DNA from: Bradyrhizobium sp. CCBAU 53351
GTDB lineage: Bacteria > Pseudomonadota > Alphaproteobacteria > Rhizobiales > Xanthobacteraceae
Length of the DNA: 64,000 nucleotides
Assembly: GCF_015291745.1 (NCBI RefSeq)
Contig: NZ_CP030059.1
Coordinates: 310,001 to 374,000, forward strand
Reading direction: 5' to 3'
The number at the start of each line of letters is the position of its first letter. Position 1 is the stretch's first letter. Below, piece after piece: positions 1-9,170 of this stretch. Below the pieces are notes generated by a model that worked only from the letters and a program-made list of their open reading frames with translations, did not search any database and was not told the DNA's origin. Both the position numbers and the translations under genes were made by a program.

Positions 1-1
1 C

Positions 2-505
2 GTGTTCGGCGATGCCATCGAGCGCGATCGCGATACGCAGATCGGGATCGTCGATGTCAACGTGCGGGCCCTGACGGATTTGTCGCTGCGCTTTGCCGAT
101 CAGCTCATCAGGAACAAGGGTGGTCTGCTCAATGTCGGGTCGGTCGCGGGCTTTTTGCCCGGCCCCGGCATGGCCGTCTATTATGCCTCCAAGGCCTACG
201 TAATATCCTTCACCGAAGCGCTGCGCGCGGAGCTCGCGCCGCGCGGCGTTCGCGTCACCGTGCTTTGCCCGGGCCCCGTGCCCACCGAATTCCAGGCGCG
301 CGCCGGTGTCGGGTCGCAGCACGATACGGCCCTGCTCAATGTGTCTGCAGCCGATGTCGCGCAGGAGGCCTATCGTGGCCTGATGGCCAATAAACGGGCA
401 GTGCTGCCCGGTCTGGGCATCAAGATCGTGCCGTTTGCGCTGCGCTTCTTCCCGCGGGGCTTCATCCTGGCCGCCACCAGTCGGTTCCAGAGGCAGAGGC
501 GCTGA
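2..505 (+). CDS. SDR family oxidoreductase, 5'-truncated by window edge
   Basis: C-terminal 167 residues of a short-chain dehydrogenase/reductase; the Rossmann nucleotide-binding half lies upstream of the window. Visible family marks are the catalytic Ser in LLNVGSVAGF, the YYASK motif (Tyr and Lys of YxxxK) about 60 residues in, and the following PGPVPTEF segment. It resembles the YqjQ/DltE-type SDRs, which reduce or oxidise small carbonyl or hydroxyl substrates with NAD(P)H. The first in-window GTG at base 2 is unlikely to be the real start, because the reading frame is open to the edge and the family needs about 90 more residues. Substrate unknown. Confidence 0.85.
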   Translation: MFGDAIERDRDTQIGIVDVNVRALTDLSLRFADQLIRNKGGLLNVGSVAGFLPGPGMAVYYASKAYVISFTEALRAELAPRGVRVTVLCPGPVPTEFQARAGVGSQHDTALLNVSAADVAQEAYRGLMANKRAVLPGLGIKIVPFALRFFPRGFILAATSRFQRQRR

Positions 506-627
506 GAGCCCCCAGTGTCCGTATTGGCCCGGAGCTTGCTTCCTCTTGGGTGTGTGCGCGAACTCACACGAAATTAACGATCGCTTAGTTATGCTGGCGG
601 TCTGAACCAATAGCTTTCGCAAGGGCA

Positions 628-1428
628 ATGTCGTTCCGGACGGACAGGTTTGGTGGCGCAGAGGTGGTGCCCTTCCCGCGAAGGGCGCCTGGCGCGGCTG
701 CCTCTGATTCGGCGAGCGGCCTGCCGGTTCTCATTATCCTGCATCAGGAATCCTCGACCCCGGGCCGCGTCGGCAATGCGTTCCGCGCGCTGGGCCATCG
801 CCTCGACATCCGCCGTCCCCGCTTCGGCGATCCCCTGCCCGAGACGCTCGATCAGCACGCCGGCGCCGTGGTTTTCGGCGGTCCGATGAGCGCCAATGAT
901 TCCGACGATTACATTCGCCGCGAGATCGACTGGATCGAAATTCCGCTGCGCGAGCAGCGGCCGTTCCTCGGCATCTGCCTTGGAGCCCAGATGCTCGCGA
1001 TGCAGCTCGGGGCGCGCGTCGCGCCGCATGCCGATGGGCTGACCCAGATCGGCTATTACCCGATCCGCCCCACAGCCGCGGGTCACGCGCTCTGCCCGGC
1101 CTGGCCGGCGCAGGTCTATCACTGGCATCGCGAGGGATTCGAGCTGCCTGTCGGCGCCGAGCTGCTGGCGGAAGGCGATGATTTTCCGGTGCAGGCGTTC
1201 CGCGCCGGCAATGCCTTCGGCGTGCAGTTTCATCCCGATGTGACCTACGCAATGATGCATCGCTGGACCACGCGGGGCTATGACGGCTTCAGCGCGCCCG
1301 GTGCGCGGCAGCGACATCATCATTTCGCGGATCGTGCCGTGTACGATGCCGCAGAGCGCGCCTGGCTCGACCATTTCATCGACGGCTGGCTGGCGCGCCG
1401 GCCCGTGCTGGCGCAAGCCGCCGAGTAA
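628..1428 (+). CDS. Class I glutamine amidotransferase (GMP synthase-like GATase domain)
   Basis: Stand-alone class I GATase of 266 residues. The nucleophile Cys117 sits in PFLGICLGAQ and the triad His202 in VQFHPDVTY; the usual HPE triad is HPD here, so Asp204 would take the place of Glu. VVFGGPMSAND is the oxyanion region. Such proteins hydrolyse glutamine or gamma-glutamyl compounds to release ammonia or glutamate; no synthetase partner is adjacent, so the substrate is unknown. About 35 residues precede the domain and look poorly ordered, so the true start could be further in. It stands alone, separated from the next gene by a tandem repeat. Confidence 0.85.
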   Translation: MSFRTDRFGGAEVVPFPRRAPGAAASDSASGLPVLIILHQESSTPGRVGNAFRALGHRLDIRRPRFGDPLPETLDQHAGAVVFGGPMSANDSDDYIRREIDWIEIPLREQRPFLGICLGAQMLAMQLGARVAPHADGLTQIGYYPIRPTAAGHALCPAWPAQVYHWHREGFELPVGAELLAEGDDFPVQAFRAGNAFGVQFHPDVTYAMMHRWTTRGYDGFSAPGARQRHHHFADRAVYDAAERAWLDHFIDGWLARRPVLAQAAE

Positions 1429-1440
1429 CCCGCGCCTTGC

Positions 1441-1505
1441 CGCGAGTTCTTGGCGCGAGTTCTTGGCGCAAGTCCTTGGCGCAGGTCCTTGGCGCAAGTC
1501 GCTGC
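1441..1505. repeat. Five-unit 13-bp tandem repeat
   Basis: Five head-to-tail units of 13 bp starting at 1441, 1454, 1467, 1480 and 1493. The first two are identical (CGCGAGTTCTTGG); the next two differ by 2-3 bases and the last is degenerate. It lies between the amidotransferase stop and the enoyl-CoA hydratase start, where it could affect the upstream leader of the latter. Copy number may vary between strains. Confidence 0.85.
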
Positions 1506-1579
1506 CTCCATCCTTGATATGCTAGGCTCTCCGCCAACGCGCGCGCACCAATGCGTGCCGGCGAACAAGGGAGAGCGCC

Positions 1580-2392
1580 ATGGCCTACGAGCACATTCTC
1601 TACGACGTCAGCGACAAGATCGCGACCATCACGCTCAACCGCCCTGATCGCATGAATGCGTGGACGCCCACCATGGAGCGCGACGTGCGTCACGCGATGG
1701 AAGCGTCAAGCGCCGACGACAATGTTCGCGTCATCATCCTCACCGGCGCGGGCCGCGCGTTTTGCGCTGGCGCCGATATGGATGCTTTGAAGGGACTCGA
1801 CCCCGATGATATCAGGCGGGCGTCGAACCTGCCGCCCTTCGACATGAACCGCCGGCCGGACTGGCAGACGCGCTATGGCTTCTATCCGTCGATCAAGAAG
1901 CCGGTCATTGCCATGCTCAATGGCGCCACCGCCGGCATCGGCCTCGTCCACGCGCTGTATTGCGACCTGCGCTTTGCCGCCGACAACACGGTGTTCACCA
2001 CGGCCTTCGCGCGGCGCGGATTGATTGCCGAGCACGGTATCAGCTGGATGCTGCCGCGCATCGTTGGTCATGCCAACGCGATGGATCTGTTGCTATCGGC
2101 GCGGCGCGTCTCGAGCGAGGAAGCCTTTCGGATCGGGCTGGTCAATCGGCTCTGCGCGCCCGACAAGCTGCGCGAGGAGACCTACGCCTATGCCCGCGAT
2201 CTCGCTGATTTCGTCTCGCCGAGTGCGATGGCCGTGATCAAGCGCCAGCTCTACGAGGTGCCGTTCCAGTCCCTGGCCGAGGCAACGATCGAAGCCAACC
2301 GTGAGATGATGGTGGCGCTGGCCGGCAGCGATTTCCGGGAGGGGGTGGCGAGCTTCATGGAGAAGCGGCCGCCGCGGTTTACGGGGAGGTAA
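1580..2392 (+). CDS. Enoyl-CoA hydratase/isomerase family protein
   Basis: Crotonase-fold protein of 270 residues, a usual length. The first oxyanion-hole segment is [15 protein letters not shown] (about residues 59-73) and the second [20 protein letters not shown]; a Glu in [14 protein letters not shown] occupies the catalytic acid/base position. The family hydrates trans-2-enoyl-CoA in fatty-acid or aromatic-acid breakdown, but individual members also act as isomerases or dehalogenases. The ATG at 1580 follows a GGGAGAG ribosome-binding site. No acyl-CoA dehydrogenase is adjacent, so the exact pathway is open. Confidence 0.88.
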   Translation: MAYEHILYDVSDKIATITLNRPDRMNAWTPTMERDVRHAMEASSADDNVRVIILTGAGRAFCAGADMDALKGLDPDDIRRASNLPPFDMNRRPDWQTRYGFYPSIKKPVIAMLNGATAGIGLVHALYCDLRFAADNTVFTTAFARRGLIAEHGISWMLPRIVGHANAMDLLLSARRVSSEEAFRIGLVNRLCAPDKLREETYAYARDLADFVSPSAMAVIKRQLYEVPFQSLAEATIEANREMMVALAGSDFREGVASFMEKRPPRFTGR

Positions 2393-2494
2393 GGGGAGAT
2401 CGGAGAGAGCCCGGCTTCGACCTGCGGGCTACGCCGCGGCAGCCTTCGCTACGAAAGGGCTTGCCGAGCCGAAGCAGGCGCAGCCTACGAAGGC

Positions 2495-2570
<76 letters not shown>

Positions 2571-2788
2571 TTTGCTGGCCGCTCTGGTAAACGCGGCCGA
2601 CAACCGGGCGCCATTTAAGTCCCCGCCAAGGTCAAGTCAAGGACGGGTGTCGCCCGGTTTTAGCCATTCGGGGTGCCGACTTCCCTTGTTTGGGCGGGGG
2701 GGAACCGATATCTAGCAAAAGGCGTCACTTCCGCCCGCAGCCAGTCTTCAAAAGCCGCAGTCTTCAAAAGCCAGAGCCCTGAAAAATC

Positions 2789-3079
2789 ATGCGTGCCGTT
2801 CTCGACATCGTCATCATCGTGCTCGACCTCTACGTCTGGCTGCTGATCGCGTCTGCGATCCTGTCCTGGCTGATCGCTTTCAACGTCGTGAACACCCGCA
2901 ACCAGTTCGTGTCGGCTGTGGCGGAGTTCCTGTACCGAATCACCGAGCCGGTGCTGGCGCCGATCCGCAATTTCCTGCCCAGCCTCGGCGGCCTCGACAT
3001 CTCGCCGATCATCCTGATCCTGCTCATCATGTTCATCGAGCGGGTGATCCTGTACTACATCTACCCCAACGTGATCTGA
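2789..3079 (+). CDS. YggT family membrane protein
   Basis: Small hydrophobic protein of 96 residues with two membrane segments (about residues 9-32 and 70-92) around the conserved family stretch [13 protein letters not shown]. YggT proteins are inner-membrane proteins of poorly defined role, linked in other bacteria to osmotic stress tolerance and cell division. It begins a compact run with the DUF167 gene (15 bp gap) and folD (9 bp gap); the YggT-DUF167 pairing is common in bacteria and supports the call. Confidence 0.9.
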   Translation: MRAVLDIVIIVLDLYVWLLIASAILSWLIAFNVVNTRNQFVSAVAEFLYRITEPVLAPIRNFLPSLGGLDISPIILILLIMFIERVILYYIYPNVI

Positions 3080-3094
3080 GCGGGCTGGAGCGCC

Positions 3095-3466
3095 TTGGTC
3101 GCGAACGAAGCTCGCAAGCAAGCTCACAAGGAACCTTGGCGCTACGGGGCCTCCGGTATCAGCATCGCGCTGCGGGTGACGCCGCGCGGCGGTCGCGACG
3201 ACATCGACGGGATCGAGCAGCTGGCCGACGGCCGCAGCGTGCTCAAGGTGCGGGTGCGCGCCATCGCCGATGGCGGCGAGGCCAACAAGGCCGTTCTGGT
3301 CCTGCTGGCGAAATCGCTTGGCGTGCCCAAGGCCAGCGTGAGGCTCCTGTCGGGAGCCACCTCGCGGCTGAAGCAGATCGCGGTCGACGGCGATCCGGTG
3401 CGGCTCGGCGAAGCCCTGCGCCAGCTCGTCCAGGCCAAATCGGCTGACGCCAAATCGACAGACTGA
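3095..3466 (+). CDS. DUF167 family protein (YggU-like)
   Basis: A 123-residue protein of the DUF167/YggU family. The core from about residue 27 holds LRVTPRGGRDDIDGI, the conserved KVRVRAIADGGEANKAV stretch, and VRLLSGATSRLKQIAVDG. These are small soluble alpha/beta proteins of unknown role, often next to yggT. The start is a TTG at 3095 with GGAG about six bases upstream; there is no in-frame ATG before the conserved core. Probably cotranscribed with yggT and folD. Confidence 0.88.
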   Translation: MVANEARKQAHKEPWRYGASGISIALRVTPRGGRDDIDGIEQLADGRSVLKVRVRAIADGGEANKAVLVLLAKSLGVPKASVRLLSGATSRLKQIAVDGDPVRLGEALRQLVQAKSADAKSTD

Positions 3467-3475
3467 GGAACTGAC

Positions 3476-4360
3476 ATGACCGCCAAAATCATCGATGGGA
3501 AAGTCATCGCCGCGGAGCTTCGGGCGCGCGTCACTGAGGAGGTCGCCCGGGTCAAGCGCGAGCACAATCTGGTGCCGGGTCTCGCCGTGGTCCTGGTCGG
3601 CAGCGACCCCGCCAGCGAGGTCTATGTCCGTTCCAAGCACACCCAGACCCAGGCCGCCGGCATGGCCTCGTTCGAGCACAAGCTGCCGGCCGACGTTTCG
3701 CAGGCAGATCTGCTGGCGCTGGTCGCAAAGCTCAATAACGACCCGGCCGTGCATGGCATCCTAGTGCAGCTGCCGCTGCCGAAGGGGCTGAACACCGAAG
3801 CCGTCATCAACGCCATCGATCCCGCCAAGGATGTCGACGGTCTGCATCCGAACAATGCCGGCCGGCTCGCCGGAGGCTTCCAGGCGCTGTCGCCCTGCAC
3901 GCCGCTCGGCTGCATCATCCTGACCAAGAGCGTGCACGCCTCGCTGGAAGGCATGAACGCCATCGTCATCGGCCGCTCCAATCTGGTCGGTCGCCCGCTG
4001 GTGCAATTGCTGCTGAACGAGAACGCCACGGTGACGATCGCGCATTCGCGCTCGCGCGACCTGCCCGGCCTCGTGAAGCAGGCCGATCTCGTCTATGCCG
4101 CGGTCGGCAAGGCGGAGATGGTGCGCGGCGACTGGCTGAAGCCGGGTGCGACCGTGATCGATGTCGGCATCAATCGCATCCCCAAGGAAGACGGCAAGAC
4201 GCGCCTCGTCGGCGACGTCGCCTATCAGGAAGCGCTCGGGGTTGCCGGCGCCATCACGCCGGTGCCGGGCGGCGTCGGTCAGATGACGGTGGCCTGCCTG
4301 CTGGTGAACACGCTGCGCGCGGCCTGCGCGATCGCCGGGCTGCGGAAGCCGGCGGTGTAG
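3476..4360 (+). CDS. folD: Bifunctional methylenetetrahydrofolate dehydrogenase / methenyltetrahydrofolate cyclohydrolase FolD
   Basis: 294 residues, the usual length. It interconverts 5,10-methylene-THF, 5,10-methenyl-THF and 10-formyl-THF in the cytoplasm, supplying one-carbon units for purines and formyl-Met. Conserved pieces: [10 protein letters not shown] with the catalytic Tyr and Lys, [23 protein letters not shown], the NADP-binding [15 protein letters not shown], and the C-terminal [19 protein letters not shown] at 3476 follows GAGGAACTGAC. Last gene of the yggT-DUF167-folD run, convergent with ppa. Confidence 0.97.
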   Translation: MTAKIIDGKVIAAELRARVTEEVARVKREHNLVPGLAVVLVGSDPASEVYVRSKHTQTQAAGMASFEHKLPADVSQADLLALVAKLNNDPAVHGILVQLPLPKGLNTEAVINAIDPAKDVDGLHPNNAGRLAGGFQALSPCTPLGCIILTKSVHASLEGMNAIVIGRSNLVGRPLVQLLLNENATVTIAHSRSRDLPGLVKQADLVYAAVGKAEMVRGDWLKPGATVIDVGINRIPKEDGKTRLVGDVAYQEALGVAGAITPVPGGVGQMTVACLLVNTLRAACAIAGLRKPAV

Positions 4361-4404
4361 GCGAACTCTCGTGTCCCGGACGCGGCGCGTCCAGGAAAAA
4401 GAAC

Positions 4405-4941
4405 TCAGCCCTTCTTCTTCTTCTCGCGATCCATGCCTTCGAGGATCAGCTTGTGCGCTTCTTCGGGGCCGCCCCAGCGCAGGATCTTCACCCATTTGCC
4501 CTTCTCGAGATCCTTGTAGTGCTCGAAGAAGTGCTGGATCTGCTGCAGCGTGATGTCGGGCAGGTCGGAGTACGACTTCACCTTGTCGTAGCGCTGCGTG
4601 AGCTTCGACGACGGCACCGCCAGAATCTTCTCGTCGCCGCCGGCTTCATCCTCCATGAACAGCACGCCGACCGGGCGCACGCTCATGACGGCGCCGGGAA
4701 TGATGGCGCGGGTGTTGACGATCAGGACGTCGCAGGGGTCGCCATCATCCGACAGGGTGTGCGGAATGAAGCCGTAGTTACCGGGGTAACGCATCGGCGT
4801 GTAGAGGAAGCGGTCGACCACCAGCGTGCCGGCCTCCTTGTCCATCTCGTATTTGATCGGTTCGCCGCCCACGGGGACTTCGATGAGGACGTTGACTTCG
4901 TGCGGTACGTTCTTCCCGATCGAGATCGCATCGATACGCAT
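4405..4941 (-). CDS. ppa: Inorganic pyrophosphatase (family I)
   Basis: 178 residues, the standard bacterial length. It hydrolyses pyrophosphate to phosphate in the cytosol, pulling biosynthetic reactions forward. Family I features are all present: [15 protein letters not shown] near residue 22, [18 protein letters not shown] with metal-binding acidic residues, DVLIVN, and the later [15 protein letters not shown]. The C-terminus is lysine-rich (REKKKKG). Convergent with folD; between the stops is a small inverted repeat (GGACGC-GGC-GCGTCC, 4378-4392) without a T-run. Confidence 0.97.
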   Translation of the reverse strand: MRIDAISIGKNVPHEVNVLIEVPVGGEPIKYEMDKEAGTLVVDRFLYTPMRYPGNYGFIPHTLSDDGDPCDVLIVNTRAIIPGAVMSVRPVGVLFMEDEAGGDEKILAVPSSKLTQRYDKVKSYSDLPDITLQQIQHFFEHYKDLEKGKWVKILRWGGPEEAHKLILEGMDREKKKKG

Positions 4942-5152
4942 TCAAGGCTCCGTTGTTGCCGAGGTAAAATCGCGCCCGGCAGCCGATTTTGGCGCTGTCA
5001 TACGCGGGCTTGGCCCGCTGATCCATCGCGTTTTTGTGAAATAATGAATCCGGAAATCACCGGCGCGAAGGCGAACGGTATCGACGGAAGGAGGACGGCT
5101 GCCGCTTAGGCTTTCAGCAGCTCAATTGGTCCAAATTTGGTTGGTCCAGATC

Positions 5153-5662
5153 TTAATTGGTCCAGGCGAAGGCGACCTTGTCGAGCGCCTTCGGCCCGAA
5201 CCGCTCCGACGAGCGCGCCACCATACGGCCGCCCAGCGCCCGGTAGAACTCGGTCGCCGGGTCGTTGTCCGAGAGCGCCCACACCACCATGCTCTTCAGT
5301 CCGCTCTGCATCAGGTCGCGGCGGGCGGAGGCGAACAGGCGGCGGCCGAAGCCGAGACCCTGGAATTCCGGACGCAAATAAAGCTCGTAGATCTCGCCGT
5401 CGAAATGCAGGCTGCGGGCGCGGTTGCGACCGTAATTGGCATAGCCCGCGATCTTGTCGCCGAACACGAGCACGCTGACGCGGCTGCCCTTGCGGATCGC
5501 GCTGTCCCACCATTGCGGGCCGCGGCGGTTGATGAGCTTTTCCAGCTCAGCGCCGGGAATGATGCCCTGATAGGCGGAACGCCAGGCTTCGTCATGAGTG
5601 GACGCCACCGCAGTTGCATCTGCAGCTTTGGCCGGCCGGACCTCGATCAGGGTTGTGCTCAT
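5153..5662 (-). CDS. GNAT family N-acetyltransferase
   Basis: 169-residue GNAT protein starting at MSTTLIEVRPAK; an ATG 36 bp further upstream adds only non-conserved residues. The acetyl-CoA pyrophosphate-binding loop is FQGLGFGRRLF, preceded by strand IYELYLRP, and WALSDNDPATEFYRALGG is the C-terminal motif B region. The acceptor substrate is unknown. Its last codons read Ala-Trp-Thr-Asn-stop, and the bases coding Trp-Thr-Asn occur twice more just downstream (near 5128 and 5140), as if the 3' end had been locally duplicated. Confidence 0.85.
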   Translation of the reverse strand: MSTTLIEVRPAKAADATAVASTHDEAWRSAYQGIIPGAELEKLINRRGPQWWDSAIRKGSRVSVLVFGDKIAGYANYGRNRARSLHFDGEIYELYLRPEFQGLGFGRRLFASARRDLMQSGLKSMVVWALSDNDPATEFYRALGGRMVARSSERFGPKALDKVAFAWTN

Positions 5663-5929
5663 GGACGCAATCAAACCAAGTCGCCGCGTCGGCGGCAAGA
5701 CCTATCGTTAATTATCGGTTAACGTGTGGACTTTGTGCATCAGTATCTAAGCCGTGTTGTACCGAAAAAAGACAAGACGCCAACTGAAATGGCGCCGGCA
5801 CGCCGTGCGTCGGTGCAAAACTCCAGCTGCGGCAACGGATGAACGGCAATGGCGACGCAGAAAGTCCGCCCATCCTGATTCGTTCCTACTAGTGTGACTG
5901 TTGCAATTCGCGTTCGCCCTCGGCCATTC
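5663..5929. promoter_or_regulatory. Divergent intergenic region with a small inverted repeat
   Basis: 267 bp between the divergent GNAT and hydrolase genes, more AT-rich than the surroundings near 5700-5770. It holds an inverted repeat CGTTAA-N7-TTAACG (5706-5724), which could be an operator or part of a promoter. Nothing else recognisable. Confidence 0.3.
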
Positions 5930-6829
5930 ATGCGGCTCCTCAACACCATCGCGCTCCTGCCTCTGCTGGCCACGCTGACTGCGTCGCCTCTGTGCGCCCA
6001 GGTCACGTTCGGCCCATCGGGCGAGGAGGGCGAACCGCTGCGCCGCCAAGAGTGGCTGGTGCCGTCGCCGGATACCGACATTGCCGCGCATGCCCTGCTG
6101 TTTCGCCCCACCGGCGCGGGTCCGTTCCGGCTTGCGGTGATCGCGCACGCCTCGACGCAGAACGTCTTGCGTCGTGCGCAGATGCCGCAGCCGGAATACC
6201 GCGCGCTCGCAGCCTTCCTGGTCGCGCGCGGCTTTGCCGTGCTGGTGCCGGAGCGGCTCGGCCACGGCGCGACCGGCGGCCGCTATGTCGAGGACCAGGG
6301 CGGATGTGACGAAGCCGATTATGCGCGTTCGGGCCGTGCAACGGCCGAGCAAATCCGGCTCGCGCTGGAGCATTTACGAAAGCAGGATTTCATTCGCAAG
6401 GAAGCCGCCATCGTGATCGGCCATTCCGCCGGCGGCTGGGGCGCGCTGGCGCTCGCCAATGCCGATCCGAAGACGATTTCCGCGATCGCCGTATTCGCGC
6501 CGGGGCGCGGCGGCCATGCCAATGACGAGCCGAACCGGATCTGCGCGCCGCACACGCTGCTTGCCGCCGCCGCGGAGTTCGGCAGGGGCGCGCGCGTCCC
6601 CGTCACATGGCTCGTTGCGGCCAATGACAGCTACTTCTCGCCGGCATTTTCGAAGGCGCTTGCCGATACGTTTCGCGGCAGCGGTGGCAAGGCCGATTTT
6701 CGCACCTTGCCCGCGGTCGGCGGCGAGGGGCATTGGCTGATCGAGAGCCAGGCCGGTGTCAAAGCCGCAGGCGACGCGCTCGCGCGCGTGCTGAACCCGT
6801 CGAAGCCCGTGGCGACCAAGAAGCCATGA
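5930..6829 (+). CDS. Exported alpha/beta hydrolase (dienelactone hydrolase-like)
   Basis: 299 residues from the ATG at 5930; a GTG 36 bp upstream is in frame but would put charged residues before the signal peptide. The signal peptide is MRLLNTIALLPLLATLTASPLCA, so the enzyme is likely periplasmic. The nucleophile elbow is GHSAGG with Ser near residue 166, the acid is probably Asp in WLVAANDSYFSP and the base His in GGEGHWLI. The N-terminal part has an RPTGAGPFRLAVIAHAS strand-turn as in dienelactone hydrolases. Substrate unknown. Its stop overlaps the next start (ATGA), so it is translationally coupled to the DUF2269 gene. Confidence 0.8.
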   Translation: MRLLNTIALLPLLATLTASPLCAQVTFGPSGEEGEPLRRQEWLVPSPDTDIAAHALLFRPTGAGPFRLAVIAHASTQNVLRRAQMPQPEYRALAAFLVARGFAVLVPERLGHGATGGRYVEDQGGCDEADYARSGRATAEQIRLALEHLRKQDFIRKEAAIVIGHSAGGWGALALANADPKTISAIAVFAPGRGGHANDEPNRICAPHTLLAAAAEFGRGARVPVTWLVAANDSYFSPAFSKALADTFRGSGGKADFRTLPAVGGEGHWLIESQAGVKAAGDALARVLNPSKPVATKKP

Positions 6830-7293
6830 CGCTGTACTTCCTGGTAAAATATCTGCACGTGCTCGGCGCCATCGTCATCCTCGGCACCGGAAGCGGCATC
6901 GCCTTCTTCATGCTGATGGCGCATCGCACGAACGACGTGGCGTTCATTGCGCGCACGGCCTCGGTGGTGGTGGTCGCGGATGCGATCTTCACGCTGTCGG
7001 CAGTGATCCTGCAGCCGCTGACGGGCGGGCTGCTGATGATGCTCTCGGCGACGCCGATCACCGAGCAATGGCTGCTCGCCTCGCTCGCGCTCTACGTCGT
7101 CGCAGGCCTGTTCTGGATCCCCGTCGTGTTCATGCAGATCGAGATGCGCGATCTCGCGCGCCAGGCTGCCGATCAGCGCGCCGCCTTGCCGGAGCGCTAC
7201 TTCATCCTGTTCCGCCGCTGGTTCGCATTCGGCTTCCCCGGCTTCGGCGCGACGATGCTGATCCTGTGGCTGATGATCGCGAAACCGTTTTGA
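6826..7293 (+). CDS. DUF2269 family integral membrane protein
   Basis: 155 residues from the ATG at 6826, which overlaps the preceding hydrolase stop. There are four hydrophobic segments; the N-terminus LVKYLHVLGAIVILGTGSGIAFFMLMAHR is typical of DUF2269 (the YkoI/YkvI-like predicted membrane family with a conserved His). No biochemical role is established. It precedes the SDR-DoxX fusion by 8 bp, so hydrolase, DUF2269, SDR-DoxX and the DCC protein form one likely operon of membrane or redox-related proteins. Confidence 0.8.
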   Translation: MTLYFLVKYLHVLGAIVILGTGSGIAFFMLMAHRTNDVAFIARTASVVVVADAIFTLSAVILQPLTGGLLMMLSATPITEQWLLASLALYVVAGLFWIPVVFMQIEMRDLARQAADQRAALPERYFILFRRWFAFGFPGFGATMLILWLMIAKPF

Positions 7294-7301
7294 GAGGCGC
7301 A

Positions 7302-8621
7302 ATGAGTGAGCGAACCATTCTGGTGCTCGGTGCTTCCGGCCTGATCGGTCGCTTCGTCACCGATGATCTGCGCGCGCGGGGATTTCGTGTCGTAGGCCTT
7401 GCACGCAGCCTGTTGCCGGCGCAAAGGATGAGCCCGCTGGACATCGAGCTGCCGATCCTCTCGCTGGATGCCGCAGCTCTGGCGCGGCTCCTGCGCGAGC
7501 GTGAAGCCGACGTCGTCGTGAATTGCCTCGGCGTGCTCCAGGACGGGCCTGGCAGCGATACGGGCGCCGTGCATCGCGATTTCGTCACGCGGCTGCTCGC
7601 GGCGATCGGCGAGAGCGGTCGCGCAATCAGGCTGGTGCACATCTCGATTCCGGGAACGGCGGAGGCCGACCGCACCGCCTTCGCGACGACCAAGCGCGAG
7701 GCCGAGCGCTTGATCGCCGCCTCCGGCATTTCACATGCCGTCCTGCGGCCCGGCTTTGTCGTGGTACCGTCAGCCTATGGCGGCAGCGCCATGCTCCGCG
7801 CGCTCGCCGCCTTTCCGCTCGATCTGCCGGCCAAGGAGATGGCAACGCCGTTCCAGCCTGTCGCGGTGGAGGATATTTCGGCCACCATCGCCTGGCTCGC
7901 CACGCGCGACATTGGCGATGCCGCCGTGACCGCGATGAGCTGGGATCTCATGCAGGCTGAGCCTGTCACGATGGCCGCCGTCATCGGGCAATTCCGCCGC
8001 GCGTTCGGCACATCCGGCTGGCTCCGCATCGCGGTGCCGGCTTTCATGCTCGATCTCGGGGCCAAAATCGGCGATCTCGCCAACGCTCTCGGCTGGATGC
8101 CGCCGATGCGCTCCACGGCCATCGCCGAGCTGCGCCGCGGCGTGACGGGCAATCCCGCCGCCTGGATCGCCGCGACCGGCATCACGCCAAAGACGCTGGT
8201 TGAGACGATCGGCCGCCATCCTGCCACCGTCCAGGACAAATGGTTCGCGCGCCTGTTCCTGATCAAGGCGTTGATCTTCGCGAGCCTGGTCGCGTTCTGG
8301 CTCGTCTCCGGCTGCATCGCGCTGTTCGTGTCCTATCGTGCCGCCGCCGGCATCCTGACGGCGCACAACTTTCCACCGGCGCTGGTCGATCCCATCACCA
8401 TCGGTACCAGCTTGATGGACATGAGCATCGGCGTGCTGATCGCCGTCCGCCGCACGGCGGCAATCGGGCTCGCCGCGGGTATCATGGCTTCGCTCGGCTA
8501 TATGGTCGGCGCGGCGATCCTGACGCCAGATCTCTGGATCGAACCGCTCGGTGCGCTGGTGAAGACGGGACCGGCGATCGTGCTGATGCTCGTCGCACTG
8601 CTGATGCTGGATAACCGGTAG
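7302..8621 (+). CDS. NAD(P)-binding SDR-like protein fused to a C-terminal DoxX-like membrane domain
   Basis: 439 residues from ATG 7302. Residues 1-290 form an atypical/extended SDR: TILVLGASGLIGRFV is the nucleotide-binding loop and VVVNCLGVLQDGPGSDTG follows, but the usual YxxxK is not obvious (the region reads TAFATTKREAERL, as in NmrA-like or complex I NDUFA9-like SDRs). From about residue 310 there are four membrane segments (LFLIKALIFASLVAFWLVSG onwards) of the DoxX-like type. Such fusions occur in proteobacteria and are called SDR family with DoxX-like domain. Together with the DCC protein 62 bp downstream this suggests a membrane quinone or thiol redox role, which is inference. Confidence 0.8.
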   Translation: MSERTILVLGASGLIGRFVTDDLRARGFRVVGLARSLLPAQRMSPLDIELPILSLDAAALARLLREREADVVVNCLGVLQDGPGSDTGAVHRDFVTRLLAAIGESGRAIRLVHISIPGTAEADRTAFATTKREAERLIAASGISHAVLRPGFVVVPSAYGGSAMLRALAAFPLDLPAKEMATPFQPVAVEDISATIAWLATRDIGDAAVTAMSWDLMQAEPVTMAAVIGQFRRAFGTSGWLRIAVPAFMLDLGAKIGDLANALGWMPPMRSTAIAELRRGVTGNPAAWIAATGITPKTLVETIGRHPATVQDKWFARLFLIKALIFASLVAFWLVSGCIALFVSYRAAAGILTAHNFPPALVDPITIGTSLMDMSIGVLIAVRRTAAIGLAAGIMASLGYMVGAAILTPDLWIEPLGALVKTGPAIVLMLVALLMLDNR

Positions 8622-8683
8622 CGTCTTCGAGCGAAGTGGAATTCCGGCTTCGCGTGAAGACAACGCGTCAAAAAGAGAGTCTG

Positions 8684-9091
8684 ATGAGTAGATGGCCCGA
8701 CGATGACGTGATCCTGTTCGACGGCGTCTGCATCTTCTGCTCGCGCTGGGTCCGCTTCGTTGCCGCGCGCGACACGGCGAGGCGGTTTCGCTTCACGCCG
8801 ATCCAGTCGGATTACGGCGCCCGGCTCGCGCGCACCTTCGGCATCGATCCCCATGATCCCGATACCAACGCGGTCGTTCATGGCGGGGAGGTCTTCATGA
8901 AGTCCGATGCCGCGCTGACGGTGCTGTCGCAGCTTCCAGGCTGGAGCTGGGTGCGCGCGTTGTTCGCCGTGCCGAAGCCGCTGCGGGACGCCGTCTATAG
9001 CCTCGTGGCGCGCAACCGCTATCGCATTTTTGGGAAATACGATGCGTGCTTCGTGCCCGATGCTGATCTGCGGGCGCGGGTGATCGAGTGA
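8684..9091 (+). CDS. DCC family thiol-disulfide oxidoreductase-like protein (DUF393)
   Basis: 135 residues starting at ATG 8684, with AGAGAG upstream; an in-frame start 48 bp earlier lacks conservation. The defining motif is the N-terminal DGVCIFCSRWVRF (DxxCxxC), placing a CxxC at the start of a thioredoxin-like fold. DCC proteins are predicted thiol-disulfide oxidoreductases, often beside DoxX-type membrane proteins, as here. The C-terminal VARNRYRIFGKYDACFVPD is also typical. Substrate unknown. Confidence 0.85.
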   Translation: MSRWPDDDVILFDGVCIFCSRWVRFVAARDTARRFRFTPIQSDYGARLARTFGIDPHDPDTNAVVHGGEVFMKSDAALTVLSQLPGWSWVRALFAVPKPLRDAVYSLVARNRYRIFGKYDACFVPDADLRARVIE

Positions 9092-9117
9092 CGCGATAGC
9101 CACGCCACATGATTGGT

Positions 9118-9170
9118 GTCGTCCGGCGTTCGCCGGGACGACATTGGTAGGGAAGCTAGCGCTTCCCTAT
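9118..9170. terminator. Two adjacent hairpins between convergent genes
   Basis: GTCGTCCGGCG-TTCG-CCGGGACGAC (9118-9142, one mismatch) is followed by TAGGGAAGC-TAG-CGCTTCCCTA (9148-9169), which includes the stop of the amine oxidase gene. Neither has a long T-run. Their position between convergent genes fits a bidirectional transcription barrier; the first also resembles short palindromic repeats seen elsewhere in the window. Confidence 0.4.

Noticed and set aside
2701..2726. GGAAC-N17-CGTC upstream of yggT
   Set aside because: One mismatch in the EcfG -10 element and no stress link for the gene; too weak alone.
5126..5164. Three copies of TTGGTCCA near the 3' end of the GNAT gene
   Set aside because: Short local duplication; no regulatory family recognised.
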